DNA of 64,000 nucleotides, taken from Myoxocephalus aenaeus (Eukaryota > Chordata > Actinopteri > Perciformes > Cottidae). The stretch covers positions 507,001-571,000 of the forward strand of contig JBAMJR010000190.1 in the NCBI GenBank assembly GCA_038501785.1. The letters are read 5' to 3'. Of this stretch, positions 9,901-20,769 are shown piece after piece. The notes below the pieces were generated by a model. The model was given only the letters and a program-made list of their open reading frames with translations. It was not told the origin of the DNA and made no database searches. The position numbers and the translations under genes were made by a program. Position 1 is the stretch's first letter, and each line of letters opens with the position of its first letter.

Positions 9901-10890
9901 GTTTGTTTCCCCCCCTAACTCGCTTGTTGACGCTGTCTTTCTGTTTGTGCGCCCGGGACCCGTCCCGCCCGCCGCCAGAGCTTCCTGTGAATCACCGGCA
10001 ATGGAGGAGCGACACTTTGATGGGTTTCACCTTGGAGTCGGGATGGCGCATGATTGATCTGACGGCGCTGAAAATGAAGAGGAAAATGAGAGTGTATATC
10101 TCTTCGTCAGCCTGGCAGTGGTCTCTCGGGGAGAGGAGACCCTAATGGACATATTCATTTTAATAACTCAAATGTGCGCATTAGCCCCCAGGATATTGTG
10201 AAAAAGATCTTATAAAATCTACATTGATTTTTCTTCCTCTTTTTTTTTTTTCGTGGCAATCGCCGTGGACGAACTATCACACAGAGCTCCGATCATATCC
10301 TCGTATCCTCGTTTATCAGCGCCGTGATGTAACCTTATCAACGTCCATCAGCGCCGGACGAGCTAACTCCTCAAATGTGTTCTTTATTGTGTGTGTCCTT
10401 GGCAGAGGTTCAAGGGAATTGTCCAATCTTTATGGAGATAAGGGATAACATTCATCAGCTTTTCATTTACCTCATTCATATTCATTAGCTTGCTCACGTT
10501 AACTCTTCATCCGTCAGCAGGATCCGGAGGAGGAAGAGGAGTGTTGTGGACTGTTGAGACGGAGAGATGAGAACTTTAACTTTTCTTTTTTCTGTTTCTT
10601 TGCCTTTAGCACCCCCTGCTGCTCGTACGCAGCCACTGCAGCGCGGCCTCGCCCACGGATGACTCAACAGTTGCATCGGTTTGAGCCAGATTGCGTTAAC
10701 AATGCACAGATTAAATAAACAAAAACACGGCGCTTTTCCCGGCTGAAGAAGTGGGATTTCATCTAGACTTCTGTTTCACTTTCATGAAACCATCTGTTTA
10801 CGGTTTTACGTCCTTTAAGAGATCAGTTTGAGACATTTAAAAAGTTCATGCTGCAAACTTTAGAATCTGTCACTACGACCCAAACAACTG
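9900..10890. other. Intergenic, enpp7 5' side
   Basis: No coding region supported. A compact, repeat-free AT/GC-mixed block at about 10000-10210 (CTAATGGACATATTCATTTT and CAGGATATTGTGAAAAAGAT) has the look of a conserved non-coding element. The minus strand at about 10606-10624 reads GCAGCAGGGGGTGCTA, a CTCF-like match. Confidence 0.35.
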
Positions 10891-10894
10891 TTAT

Positions 10895-11136
10895 TCGGCT
10901 CGCTGATGATTTATTAATAACCTTTTGTGTAAAAACCATCACAACAAGTCGCTTAGATTTTAATTAGCTGACACTTTTATCCATACATATTTTTGTATAC
11001 ACAGTAGACACGGAGAAATGGAGCAATTTGGAGTTAAGCGTCTCAAGGACACATCGACATGGACTAGCGGAGCCGGGGCTCAAACCACCGATCCTCTGAT
11101 TGAAAGACAGGCATGCTAACCACTGAGCCACAGGAA
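10895..11136 (-). mobile_element. tRNA-derived SINE
   Basis: On the minus strand the head has a pol III A box, TGGCTCAGTGG (11120-11130), and a B box, GGTTTGAGCC (11077-11086), about 34 bp apart as in a tRNA. A tRNA-unrelated body and the tail block (GGATAAAAGTGTCAGC ... GTGATGGTTTTTACAC ... GGTTATTAATAA) follow. The tail matches the copy at 6286-6394. It is not a functional tRNA gene because the acceptor stem and 3' half do not close. Confidence 0.75.
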
Positions 11137-11149
11137 TGTGAAAACATTA

Positions 11150-11662
11150 ATGCTGCGTTCACAACGAAAGAGTTGCGAATTATTCGGGCGAGTAGATCAC
11201 GTGTAACGTCAAAGCACAGACGGCAATGGTTGCGGAAAAACTAATATATATTTTTTTTACGGCTTTTCCGTGGCTTAACTCCGAATGAGGCGAAAAAGCG
11301 TTGCGAAAAATCGCCTCACGCTGAGTTGCGAAGGCCAATCAGCGTTGAGAAGCTGCGTCCGTCATCACCGCCGTCCTGCTGCTGGTCCTGAAGCAGCGCT
11401 GCTAGCGGCTTCATTCAGACGCTGTTGTGGGACTACGGATAATATTATGAGCCCAGACACCACGGAGTTTGATGTTCCCACGTATGTGGACCTTACACAA
11501 CAAGTATAAAGCAGAACTAGTGGTTATTTACATGCTGGATGAAGGAAATGATAACTGTTTTCACGGAGTTAAGCCACGGAAAAGCCGCGCCCCCTTTCCA
11601 CCGGGAAAAGGCGAATTAACTCAGGCGAAAAATCACAACACTTTTGGTGTGAACGCAGCGTG
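11150..11662. mobile_element. TIR element (Harbinger-like or other MITE)
   Basis: Ends are inverted, GCTGCGTTCACA (11152-11163) against TGTGAACGCAGC (11648-11659). Inside, a perfect 24-bp inverted repeat pairs 11260-11283 (CGGCTTTTCCGTGGCTTAAC...) with 11564-11587. Ends of the GCTGCGTTCACA type are common in fish DNA transposons that I would place near PIF/Harbinger, but no transposase is present. It abuts the SINE. Confidence 0.65.
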
Positions 11663-12144
11663 AGAATTTAATATATGCCCATAAAATGTTTGACGTAAAA
11701 CATAAAACATGAAACTCCGCCAGCCGCTCCACTCCCAGTGCATCAGTATTCTGCTCACTGCGTCTGAACGGCGCCGCCCGCCGCGACTGGAAGCAGACCA
11801 TCAAGTTCATGGCGGCGTGCCGAGATCGATGTGTTTTGAATTGTGAGCAAAACAAACTTTTAATGCATGAATGGCTTATTATCAGGTTACATGCCAGCGA
11901 GTCAAAGCGTAAAGCGTGAAACCCGCAGGGGATCGCCGCTGGAGGAGCTCGTACCGCCGGCTCTCGCACCGCCGGCTCTCGCTGCAGAACCTCAGCCAGC
12001 TTTTCCTTTCTACTTTTTAAAAGCGTCCGGCGTCGTTAATTGCCGTCACGCTTTGTCGTTTTTATCCGTTTTTTGGTCGCGAGCGATGAAAGACAAGGCT
12101 GAATGTACAATATTGATCGTAACATTGATCCAACTATCTGTGTG

Positions 12145-12183
<39 letters not shown>

Positions 12184-12860
12184 TCATGTTTTATTCCTCT
12201 GTTTACAATACGTATCGAGATTTGTTTTCCCATTTTTGTGTCTTCAATTTGGCAATTTTCATTATTGTTCTTCATTAAAGAACTTGTGCAATGTACATTT
12301 TATGGCATCAATAATTTAACATTGACTATTAATACTTTTCTTTGATATTTGTTCTTCTAATTGAATTAAATTAATTAAAGGTGAATTTGTGATAGTGTTG
12401 GCTTTACATAACACTCTGTAAAGCCGAGGGGAGCTGCAGATTCATGATGGAAACAAGCCTCATCCTTTTAGTTTAGTTTTTTTTTTTAAGGTTTATTTAA
12501 AATTCAATAGATTTTAGTATGAAAATATGGATTATAGACGCGTTAAGTAAACGCAGCAATACTACTTTAGTGTTATTTTCAGCAGAAAAGCTGCAGACGG
12601 ACACACTAGCAGCTAACGGGGAGTTGGTGGAGACCAAAAACAGAGCTAAAAAGAGACTGAAAATCAAAGTTATATTCGTCAGTTGACATTAAACACGATT
12701 ACAGATGAATGCCAATGTTGCTTCATAACTGCTGGATGTAAATAAGCAACTTATAAGGTGGCAAAAACAAAAAACAAAATATATTTCTGCTTCACCACTT
12801 CTCTTATATCTGTACAGGAAAGTAGAGGACTCCTTCACACCTGTCAAACGAAAGGGTTTG

Positions 12861-12917
<57 letters not shown>

Positions 12918-14213
12918 TGACGGCAGAGGTCTCAGGGCAGCACCAGATCCAGAGTCAAGTGAACACACAACACACACCAAAAAAGAATATGTTTTTAAAA
13001 ATGCATTCCCTTCCCCTGCCTTTATAGTTATTGACTATCTAACGTCCGTGTCAGCACTTAATCAAAGTGAATTTACGCTCAAAGCGACCTTGAGCGTCTG
13101 TCGGTCTCCTTGGACAAAGTCTATATGTGAGCGCGGCTCCTGTTCCGCGTGTCGACGTTGATTTGATAACAATGAGATTAACATTTAGAGCGGGTGGCGC
13201 TCGGTTCCGCGTCCGTAACTCAGCGCATTAAAAGTGAGCAGCAGGACGATGACAGCAGATATTCCTGTAATAAAGTAGAAGAGTAGCTCTCTTCCTGCAG
13301 CGGGCCGCTAGCATGTCATCACTTTCCCTCTCAGTCGCTGCCGTGCATCAGCTTTCCTCTCCATTAATCCTTTATTCGCTCTCTTGAACAGCCGGCAGAG
13401 GGACTGGACTGCTCTCTCTTTATTTCCTGCTTGCAGAGGTTGTGTCACCAGCAGTTTATTTAGTGCTGCACCAGATGGAAAGAACAAAAAAAAAGTCTAG
13501 TTAATGATCAGCTAAAGGCTACACCATAAAATACACCATAAATATATATTATACTGCACTGCGGGGGGAAAAGTGTACTTTTACCTTAAAACATACCTTG
13601 CTGCTACTTACCATGTTAAGATTAACAGGTATGACACGGGTTACATAGATAACAATATTTTTAAATAATAGCCAACATTTTGTGTAGACAAATTAATGTT
13701 TTTGTCTGAATCAAACAGCCTTTTAAAAATATGTCCACAACAAACGTTTCATTTCCTCCTGTTTGAGTCTTGTTTGTTCAAATCTAAGTTTCTGAGACTT
13801 AAAACTATTCCTCATATGTTTTTTTTTTAAGATTAATGTCCTCAGCAGCATGAAAGTCAGAGCGTATACTGGTCCTGGGTTCACCAGTAGCAGGTCTGAA
13901 GAGGCACCAGTCGTCCTCAGGGGGGCGCTGCAGCGGTCGAATGGCAGACGGTTCATCCCTGAGGAGCATGAACGTTCTTTAGGAACTTCATGCCAATATT
14001 TATTTAAAAGCTCCAACCGAGGACCAGTAACTATCCGGCTCAGAAGTCTTTAATGGTCATACTGGTTTAGTGGATTTGAAGCCACAGTGCTGGTGACAGA
14101 GGGACTTCTCGTTACCCGGAGAGTTTTTAAAATGTTACATTTTGACTACTTTTGAGCACATTATTAACTAGCGTTAGCTCATCTATGCTATATGCCAGCT
14201 ACTGAAGCCACAC

Positions 14214-14218
<5 letters not shown>
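11663..14218. other. Intergenic, microsatellites only
   Basis: Contains (AC)n at 12146-12180 and (GT)n at 12863-12916. The rest is AT-rich (12200-12800) or mixed. GTGACGACTTTT-like gene signals are absent and no exon with convincing coding and splice signals was found. A duplicated GTACCGCCGGCTCTCGC-like block occurs at 11950-11985. Confidence 0.5.
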
Positions 14219-14290
<72 letters not shown>

Positions 14291-14292
14291 TT
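14219..14292. repeat. (TA)n-(CA)n microsatellite
   Basis: Long alternating TA run flanked by TGTG and CACACA, a Z-DNA or cruciform-prone tract. Confidence 0.95.
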
Positions 14293-14424
14293 GGCTATTT
14301 GCGTTGACTTCCGTCTCGACCACCAGGTGACGTGTTGACTAGTCTGTTAGCTTTAGCTTCTATCTTTAGCTTCTATCTTTATCTTTTTAACCTGTTTTCA
14401 CTGCTGTCAAACACATTCTAGACT

Positions 14425-14523
14425 CATTGGTCTGCCTCTCTTTTGAAATCACTTTTTAATCCCCCCCCCCCCCTAAAATGTGGTATTCATTCAGGGAGTG
14501 CAGTTAGTGACAGTGTGGGCTCC
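14425..14523 (+). repeat. Dispersed repeat, copy 3 of the 25-bp-core family
   Basis: A poly-C run (14461-14473) is followed by a 25-bp core at 14499-14523 (TGCAGTTAGTGACAGTGTGG and five more bases). The core is identical to those at 36155-36179 and 36624-36648. The flank before the poly-C also resembles 36085-36130. Confidence 0.75.
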
Positions 14524-15479
14524 ACGGCTGTAGAACGTAGTTCACATTGTTGTACATCATCATATAACCAGGAAGGACCCGTGAGACGAGCCAACGCGCC
14601 ATATGCAGCGTAGTAAACGGGCCGTTAGCGTATGAAATGTCTCCAGCAGAGCGTGTGCACCATATGTGCGTTTACACTGTGTGTGTTTTGTGAGACGAGC
14701 GAGGGGGAGAACGGAGGTGAGAGGATGAGGAGGATGAGGAGGATGAGTAAGAGCTGGGAGTGGAGGAGGCTCCGGCTTGTGGAGGCTGATTTAGCGGCTT
14801 CATTCCAGCGCGTGGGCCCTTTTTTCAGGCTCCGTTACCCGGAACCGGTCCACGCGATGAAGCCCGTCAGGCCTCCTCCTCTTCCTCCTCTTCCTCCTCG
14901 GCCCGGTGTCTCATTGTGACGCCGCGGGGGCTTCCAGTGTGCTGCCATTACACTTTTCTTTTTCTCTTCCACACGGCACAGTAATTGATTTCTTTAATTT
15001 GCTTCAAGAGAAACTGTTGTCAGCCGACCAGGCAGCCATTTCTCAGGCCACTTTAATTAAATGCCAGGTCTTTAGGTGTGATATGAAATTCGTTTGGCTC
15101 CTCTGATCTCCCCGCTCCTCAGACAATTCATTAACATTTTCATTTCTGCCTTTATGTTTTTCACACAAAGCTTCAAAAGGGAGCTCATCAGTGACATTTC
15201 GGTTCCCGCGCCATACATTCAATCGTTTATTTAAGTGCATTTAAACTAGAGATTAAGTGCAGTGTGGCTGTTTCACGTGAGATAATACAGAGTCTGGGGA
15301 GCCTCAGTCTGTGGAGGAATTAAGGGAGAATAAAACAAGCGGACCTCCTGCTGGGGCGTCTTTCATTGGAGGCTCTGTTATATATTGTAGCTGCTTCAGG
15401 TTACTAAACTGTACGAGATAATAGAATTCACCGCAGCGGATCAAACAGAGATTCAAGCAGAGTTCATTCTGACCGATGG
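14524..15479. other. Intergenic
   Basis: No gene supported. A GAGGATGAG run at 14722-14750 and a CCTCCTCTT run near 14871-14899. The block 14990-15240 is repeat-free and AT-rich with homeodomain-type cores (TTAATTAA), a possible conserved non-coding element. Confidence 0.35.
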
Positions 15480-15890
15480 ATTTCATGACTTTTCCATGAC
15501 TTTAAACCAAATGTCCATGAGCAAACATTTAGTGAAATCTGGGTGTAAACATGAAAAAGTGAGTAAATGTAGTATTTAAACTAACAATGAGAATACAAAG
15601 CATACAGTAAACCTTAAATGACTCAAATGAATGAGACAATAGTTTGATTAAAAGAATAAACATTTATATAGATGCCTGTATGTATGCCTGCTTATATTCT
15701 GAGTCTTTCTTTTAAAAGCATATTAATTATTTCAAACTCAGCGTAAATGAACGTCATGAACACACGAATATAACACATTTACATGAATTTTACAAAACCT
15801 TTGGGATTTTCTTTTTTTTTCAAGGACTTTTCCAGGCCTGGAAATAACCATTTTAAAACTCCATGACTCCGTGACTTCATCACTTTTCTA
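15480..15890. mobile_element. hAT-like non-autonomous element, copy 2
   Basis: From about 15497 to 15870 nearly identical to 8582-8965 in the same orientation, including CAAACATTTAGTGAAATCTG and TTTTCCAGGCCTGGAAATAA. Both ends have decayed or been replaced, so the terminal CAGGGTTC is gone. Confidence 0.75.
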
Positions 15891-16630
15891 AATCTTCCCG
15901 CGGCGTCATTAATCTGCAGGCGAACAGGTTCCACCGCTAATAGCCTTCAGCCTCTTTTAACAACAATCAAAAGGTCTCGTTGGCGCTATAATCTGATGGG
16001 AATTACAGGTTTCACATCTCTTTCCCGCCTCACACGTAACACCTGATGGAGCGAGACCTTGGGTCTGAAGCAGCAGCGTTTATTTCAGTCGTAACAGCCG
16101 GGCAGCAGGCACGCCTCCCTAATAATATCCCGATGCCTCCCCACTCGCTGTGACTCAGAGATCTTCTGAAAGTCTCCACTCATCCTCTGAGCGGCCTTCC
16201 TCTCTCTGGTGCAGATGAACAGCAGCTGCCTCTTCCTGCCTCCCACCACACGTCAACACATCAGCCTTCAAATAAAGAATACGAGGCTCTCTAAAAAACC
16301 CCGAAAGAATAGCCTGCTGCAGCTCACATTACCAGGATTGATGTGTATTGACAAATATATTTTTTTGCAGGCAGAAAAACCTTGGTTACAGCCAGACGGA
16401 GCAGTTTGTGTAATAGTTGTGGAATTGAGTGGATGAAACTCGGCGGCGTATGAACATAATTTAGCTGCAGGGGGTAAAAAAAAACAGTTTTTATTTTCTC
16501 TTTGCAGAGCTGGTAGTCTACACTTTTAGCTTTAGGTCGATAGATTGATTTTCTTTCAATTTTGTTCAGACATTCAAGGTCCCCAGAGACAAAGCTGACC
16601 ATTAGTCACCGGCACGTTATCCTCCTGTGC
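15891..16630. other. Intergenic, nothing recognised
   Basis: Mixed-composition DNA without repeats or coding signal. The minus-strand frame at 16324-16602 has no recognisable domain and no splice context. Confidence 0.4.
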
Positions 16631-16659
16631 CGTCGTGTGGGCGACACTGCTGGGACTTC

Positions 16660-16950
16660 ATGTCACTAATATACAATGCATAGTGCAGTATAGTATATAA
16701 ATATATATATAATATACTTCAACAATGCATAGTGCAGTTTATACACTCAGTGAAACTGTTTGTGCAATACTGTTCACACATGTGCCTTATTTTATACTGT
16801 ATATATTTGTTATTCTATTATTGCATTTACCTCCTTTTGTTTGTATTTGAATTAAAATTAAAATGTTCAACTTAAGTTTTGATTTAGCAAAGTAAGATTT
16901 TCATTGTACGGAGTAACTGTTAGCATACGAAAAATATCTTGAATCTTCTA
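16660..16950 (+). mobile_element. Possible LINE 3' end
   Basis: Runs from CAATGCATAGTGCAG (occurring twice, 16674 and 16725) through TGTGCAATACTG and TATTCTATTATTGCA to TTTTCATTGTACGGAGTAAC and CTTGAATCTT. This order is typical of 3' tails of fish non-LTR elements that end in ATCTT-like repeats. No reverse transcriptase sequence seen. Confidence 0.35.
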
Positions 16951-19900
16951 TATCAGTATATTTCACTCAAAGCACCACATGTATGGTTTCTCTAGACTCA
17001 GTGCATTTCAGCTGAGCGTACATTAAGAAAGGAAACCCAGAGACGTTCCCGGAGGCTCGAGTCCGGCTGCATCGCCGTCCACTTAAAGCCTCGGGGGAGT
17101 CTTCCATCAGCCTCGTCTTTCCAGTAATTGTTGAGTATTTTGTGTGTGTTTTTGTAAAAATATTGAGCACACGTTGGCGGCTCCTTCATGATTAATGTGG
17201 CAACGGACACCTCGTGGCCGCGCGCCGCCTCGTCTTTACGTCGCACCTACACTTCCTGAGTAATGTCTATTAGCAGAAGGAAAACTCAAAGACCTGCTGT
17301 GTGGAGAGTCAATAACTGTGAAACACATCATTAAATATGAACGGCATCATAAATAACTGCATCTATATACAGTATGTCGACTGGTGAATGTCACGCTACA
17401 GAGCTGCTACCGGCAAAAATAGATCCAAACTGCAAAAATGAATTGTTGGTTTGAGAGAAACTGAAGCTTCTTGGTGTCAGGACTTCATCCCAAAAGCTCT
17501 CCATCCTGAAACAGAGCGGAGGGTATTGTAAACGGGGCATTAAAACGGAGTCCCACATCAATTCCCCCCTCACCGAATGCCGCATAACCGGAGTCCTTTT
17601 GACAAAGTAGCCGTGTGATTATTTTTTATTTCCATTTGAAAGCAATTAGCTGAAAGGTCCTTCCCTCGAGTTCGGTGGCAGAATGTGTGGAGTGACTCGG
17701 GATAATTGCTGTGAAATGAACAGAGTGCCAAGTTGAGAGAAGCATGAACAACCGCGAGGGCTCCCTCTCCATGGAAACGCCCTCTGCCTTTGTCAGGGCA
17801 CCAGGAAATTAGGCAGCAAGTGATAACAGGGCTTGAACGAGCAACAAATGCAAGAGGGAGGGGGGGATATTTACTCCATTTCAAGCCATTACAGAAATTG
17901 AGTGTTTCCCCACATCTCACGCTGTGCCGACTGAGCGCTGGATGCCGGATGAGGAGGAGGAGGAGGAGGGGGGTCATTAAACATGGCAGCCGCCAGCGAT
18001 GTGCCGGGTGTTGGAACAAGACGGCGTTATAACGAAGCCCGGGCGCTGTCAGCGTCGTGGCACCGACCGACGGCGCCGATGCCTGCGAGAGGAGGACGAG
18101 GAGTTGGACGAGGAGTTGGACGAGGAGGAGGCGGCGTTGCCACGAGCCGCCTCCTCTGCCTCCGGCCCCTAATTGGAGGCGGGCTCTCCCCTCGGCGTCT
18201 CCCTTAATCACGTCGGCCCCGGAAAGCACCGCGATCGCTATTGTCATTCCTCTCGTTAGTAATTAAGCAGCTATCGACTCCTTCCCTACATCGGTCCCTT
18301 TGATTTGGCCCGAGGTCTGGAGATATGGATTCGGCTCGCTCGCGTTGGCCGGGAGCCACTGAGGAAGAGGAGGAGGAGGAAGGACTTATTTGATGTTTAC
18401 TTTTTCAGTGTTCCTATGTCGGCGAAGCAGACATCCGTCAGCCGATCGTTGGAGCACCTTTACCTCTTCACGGCGCCACGGCGTCCTCGGTGCCACCGAA
18501 GCGAGCGCCGACGTCAAGGAACCCGCCGAAGGCTTTTCTATCGGCGGGCAGAGGAACGTCTACCGATGCAGAGCTGAAGTTCAACACATCGTGTTGTGAT
18601 CCATCACGCTGCTGCGTCTCTTCAGCGGGAAACAAACAAGCAAACTAAGTTTGCTGGAAACAAGGCGGTCGTAAACAGACGAGAACAGAAAGTTCAGCGA
18701 TGCAAAGCGTCGAAAGTTCATTTCTGAAACGATGGTTCAACAAATCTCCTCTCAAGGTTTCACGTTTTCAAACTCCTGCAGAAGTACTTTCCACAGAACA
18801 TCTGTTTCCTTTTATTCCACTGTTGAATAAGCGCTCGGGCAGAATGTTTTGAAAAGCTTCAGCTGAACACGGTAATCATGAAAAGTAAAAAAAAGAAAGG
18901 TTTTTTTAAAGGAGTATTCAAACCTTTCAACAAGTGTATTTGTAAGTTCTCCTCACGGAATTAATCATCAGCACATCTACTGAACGTTTTGTGAACATAA
19001 CATTTTTTATTTTGGGCAGATTCTCCAGTAGAAGAGTCAGTAATTTATATGAATAACAGTGAAAAGGAAAGTTCTTCACAGGCCCACTTCCTTTTAACCC
19101 AGATCCAGACTGTATTCGGGCTCTTTGGGGTCTGGTTGGGGTCCCGTTATGAGACTGAGGATGTAAAAGTGCAGAGAAAAGGACTTCGTCTGCTCGTTCA
19201 TTGGTGGAGCGTCACGCTCCTCCGGGTCGGTTCAGGTTCACCGCATTTTGGATCTGGTCAAAATATCTTTCGGTTCATTTCGTGCACTTCTGTTTTAGTC
19301 TGAATCTGTTTCGTCTGCACTCAGAAAACTCCCAAAGCATTGGGCTTTTCCTCGGCACCAAAGCTGTCACCAAAAGAAAATCTCAGATCCTGTGGGTTTG
19401 CCATTTAAAAACCGCGGGGATTCCCTCGCTTTGGGAACGTTCTGGAGAAGGAAGGATGAGAATAACAGTGTGAGTTCAGAAGGAGGAGTTCAATAATCGT
19501 GCCGGAGTGACAGGGACCAAAAAGCAATTCCTGACTGAGCACTAATCCCCACTTTTATTTTTTTGGGGGGTGGGACGCACCGAGAGCGAGATAAGCGAGA
19601 TAAGCCTGCTGGGTAATGCGGAGGCGTCGCTGCTCCGTCCTCGGCGGTGACAGCCCCTGACAGGCGGACCCCAGCAGCACGCCTTGTTTATGGTAATGCT
19701 GGTGGCCCGGGCCAGCTCCCACACTGAGCGGCTCAGATAGGGACGTCACGGGCCCGTCAGAGTGGCACTGCGGCCTCTTGCTGGTGGGGGAGACGGGTGA
19801 GGCGAGGCCGGCCTGCTGGGACTCCCTCCCACTTCATCATGGTGGGATGGTTCATCTACTTCTCCACACTTCGTCTGAACCGTAAATGACATCTTGGAGA

Positions 19901-20135
19901 GAGAGAGAGGATTCTGCTGTTAATGCATGCTCATTTCTATAGCAAGTCCTTTATGTGATATTTTATTCTGATAGGGTCAGACCCTTGACAGTTTCATTTA
20001 AAACTAGCTATGCACTGCCAGTTATGCCTTTATTTTATATGCACGTGTTGTGTTATTCATTCAGTGACACACACTGATGTACCGAACAACGAACAGGAAA
20101 CTAATACTTTAATCTTTAACTGAAGTCGATGCTGA
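16951..20135. other. Intergenic, largely single-copy
   Basis: No exon supported. 17940-18560 is GC- and CpG-rich with GAGGAG and GGACGAGGAGTT repeats, possibly an unmethylated island. 17640-17930 is a repeat-free candidate conserved block. 18890-19110 is AT-rich. Short GAGATAAGC duplications lie near 19588-19604. Confidence 0.4.
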
Positions 20136-20139
20136 AGTG

Positions 20140-20765
20140 TGTGCATTCTCTCCTGACCACCAGGGGGCGACTCCTCTGGTTGTATAGAAGTATATGCTTC
20201 ATGTGTTAAAGCTGCATTCTCTGTCCTGACCACCAGGGGGTGACTCATCTGGTTGTATAGAAGTATATGCTTCATGTGTTAAAGCTGCATTCTCTCTCCT
20301 GACCACCAGGGGGTGACTCATCTGGTTGTATAGAAGTATATGCTTCATGTGTTAAAGCTGCATTCTCTCTCCTGACCACCAGGGGGTGACTCATCTGGTT
20401 GTATAGAAGTCTATGCTTCATGTGTTAAAGCTGCATTCTCTCTCCTGACCACCAGGGGGTGACTCATCTGGTTGTATAGAAGTATATGCTTCATGTGTTA
20501 AAGCTGCATTCTCTCTCCTGACCACCAGGGGGTGACTCATCTGGTTGTATAGAAGTCTATGCTTCATGTGTTAAAGCTGCATTCTCTCTCCTGACCACCA
20601 GGGGGATACTCCTCTGGTTGTATAGAAGTCTATGCTTCATGTGTTAAAGCTGCATTCTCTCTCCTGACCACCAGGGGGCGACTCCTCTGGTTGTATAGAA
20701 GTATATGCTTCATGTGTTAAAGCTGCATTCTCTCTCCTGACCACCAGGGGCTGACTCCTCTGAGA
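20140..20765 (+). repeat. 73-bp minisatellite, array A (9 CTCF-core-like motifs)
   Basis: Nine units spaced exactly 73 bp. Each contains CCTGACCACCAGGGGG, then CTCCTCTGGTTGTATAGAAG and CTTCATGTGTTAAAGCTGC. The motif CCACCAGGGGGCG or a variant starts at 20157, 20230, 20303, 20376, 20449, 20522, 20595, 20668 and 20741. Units at 20157 and 20668 have the full GGGGGCG; most others have GGGGGTG. All read on the plus strand. Confidence 0.97.
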
Positions 20766-20769
20766 AAAT

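Noticed and set aside
11070..11136. tRNA gene
   Set aside because: Only the A and B boxes are kept, the acceptor stem does not pair, and a SINE body follows.
17570..18247. 225-codon minus frame in CpG-rich DNA
   Set aside because: No recognisable domain, repeated GAGGAG-derived residues, no splice support.
20140..20765. CRISPR array
   Set aside because: Units are head-to-tail copies without unique spacers, in a vertebrate genome.
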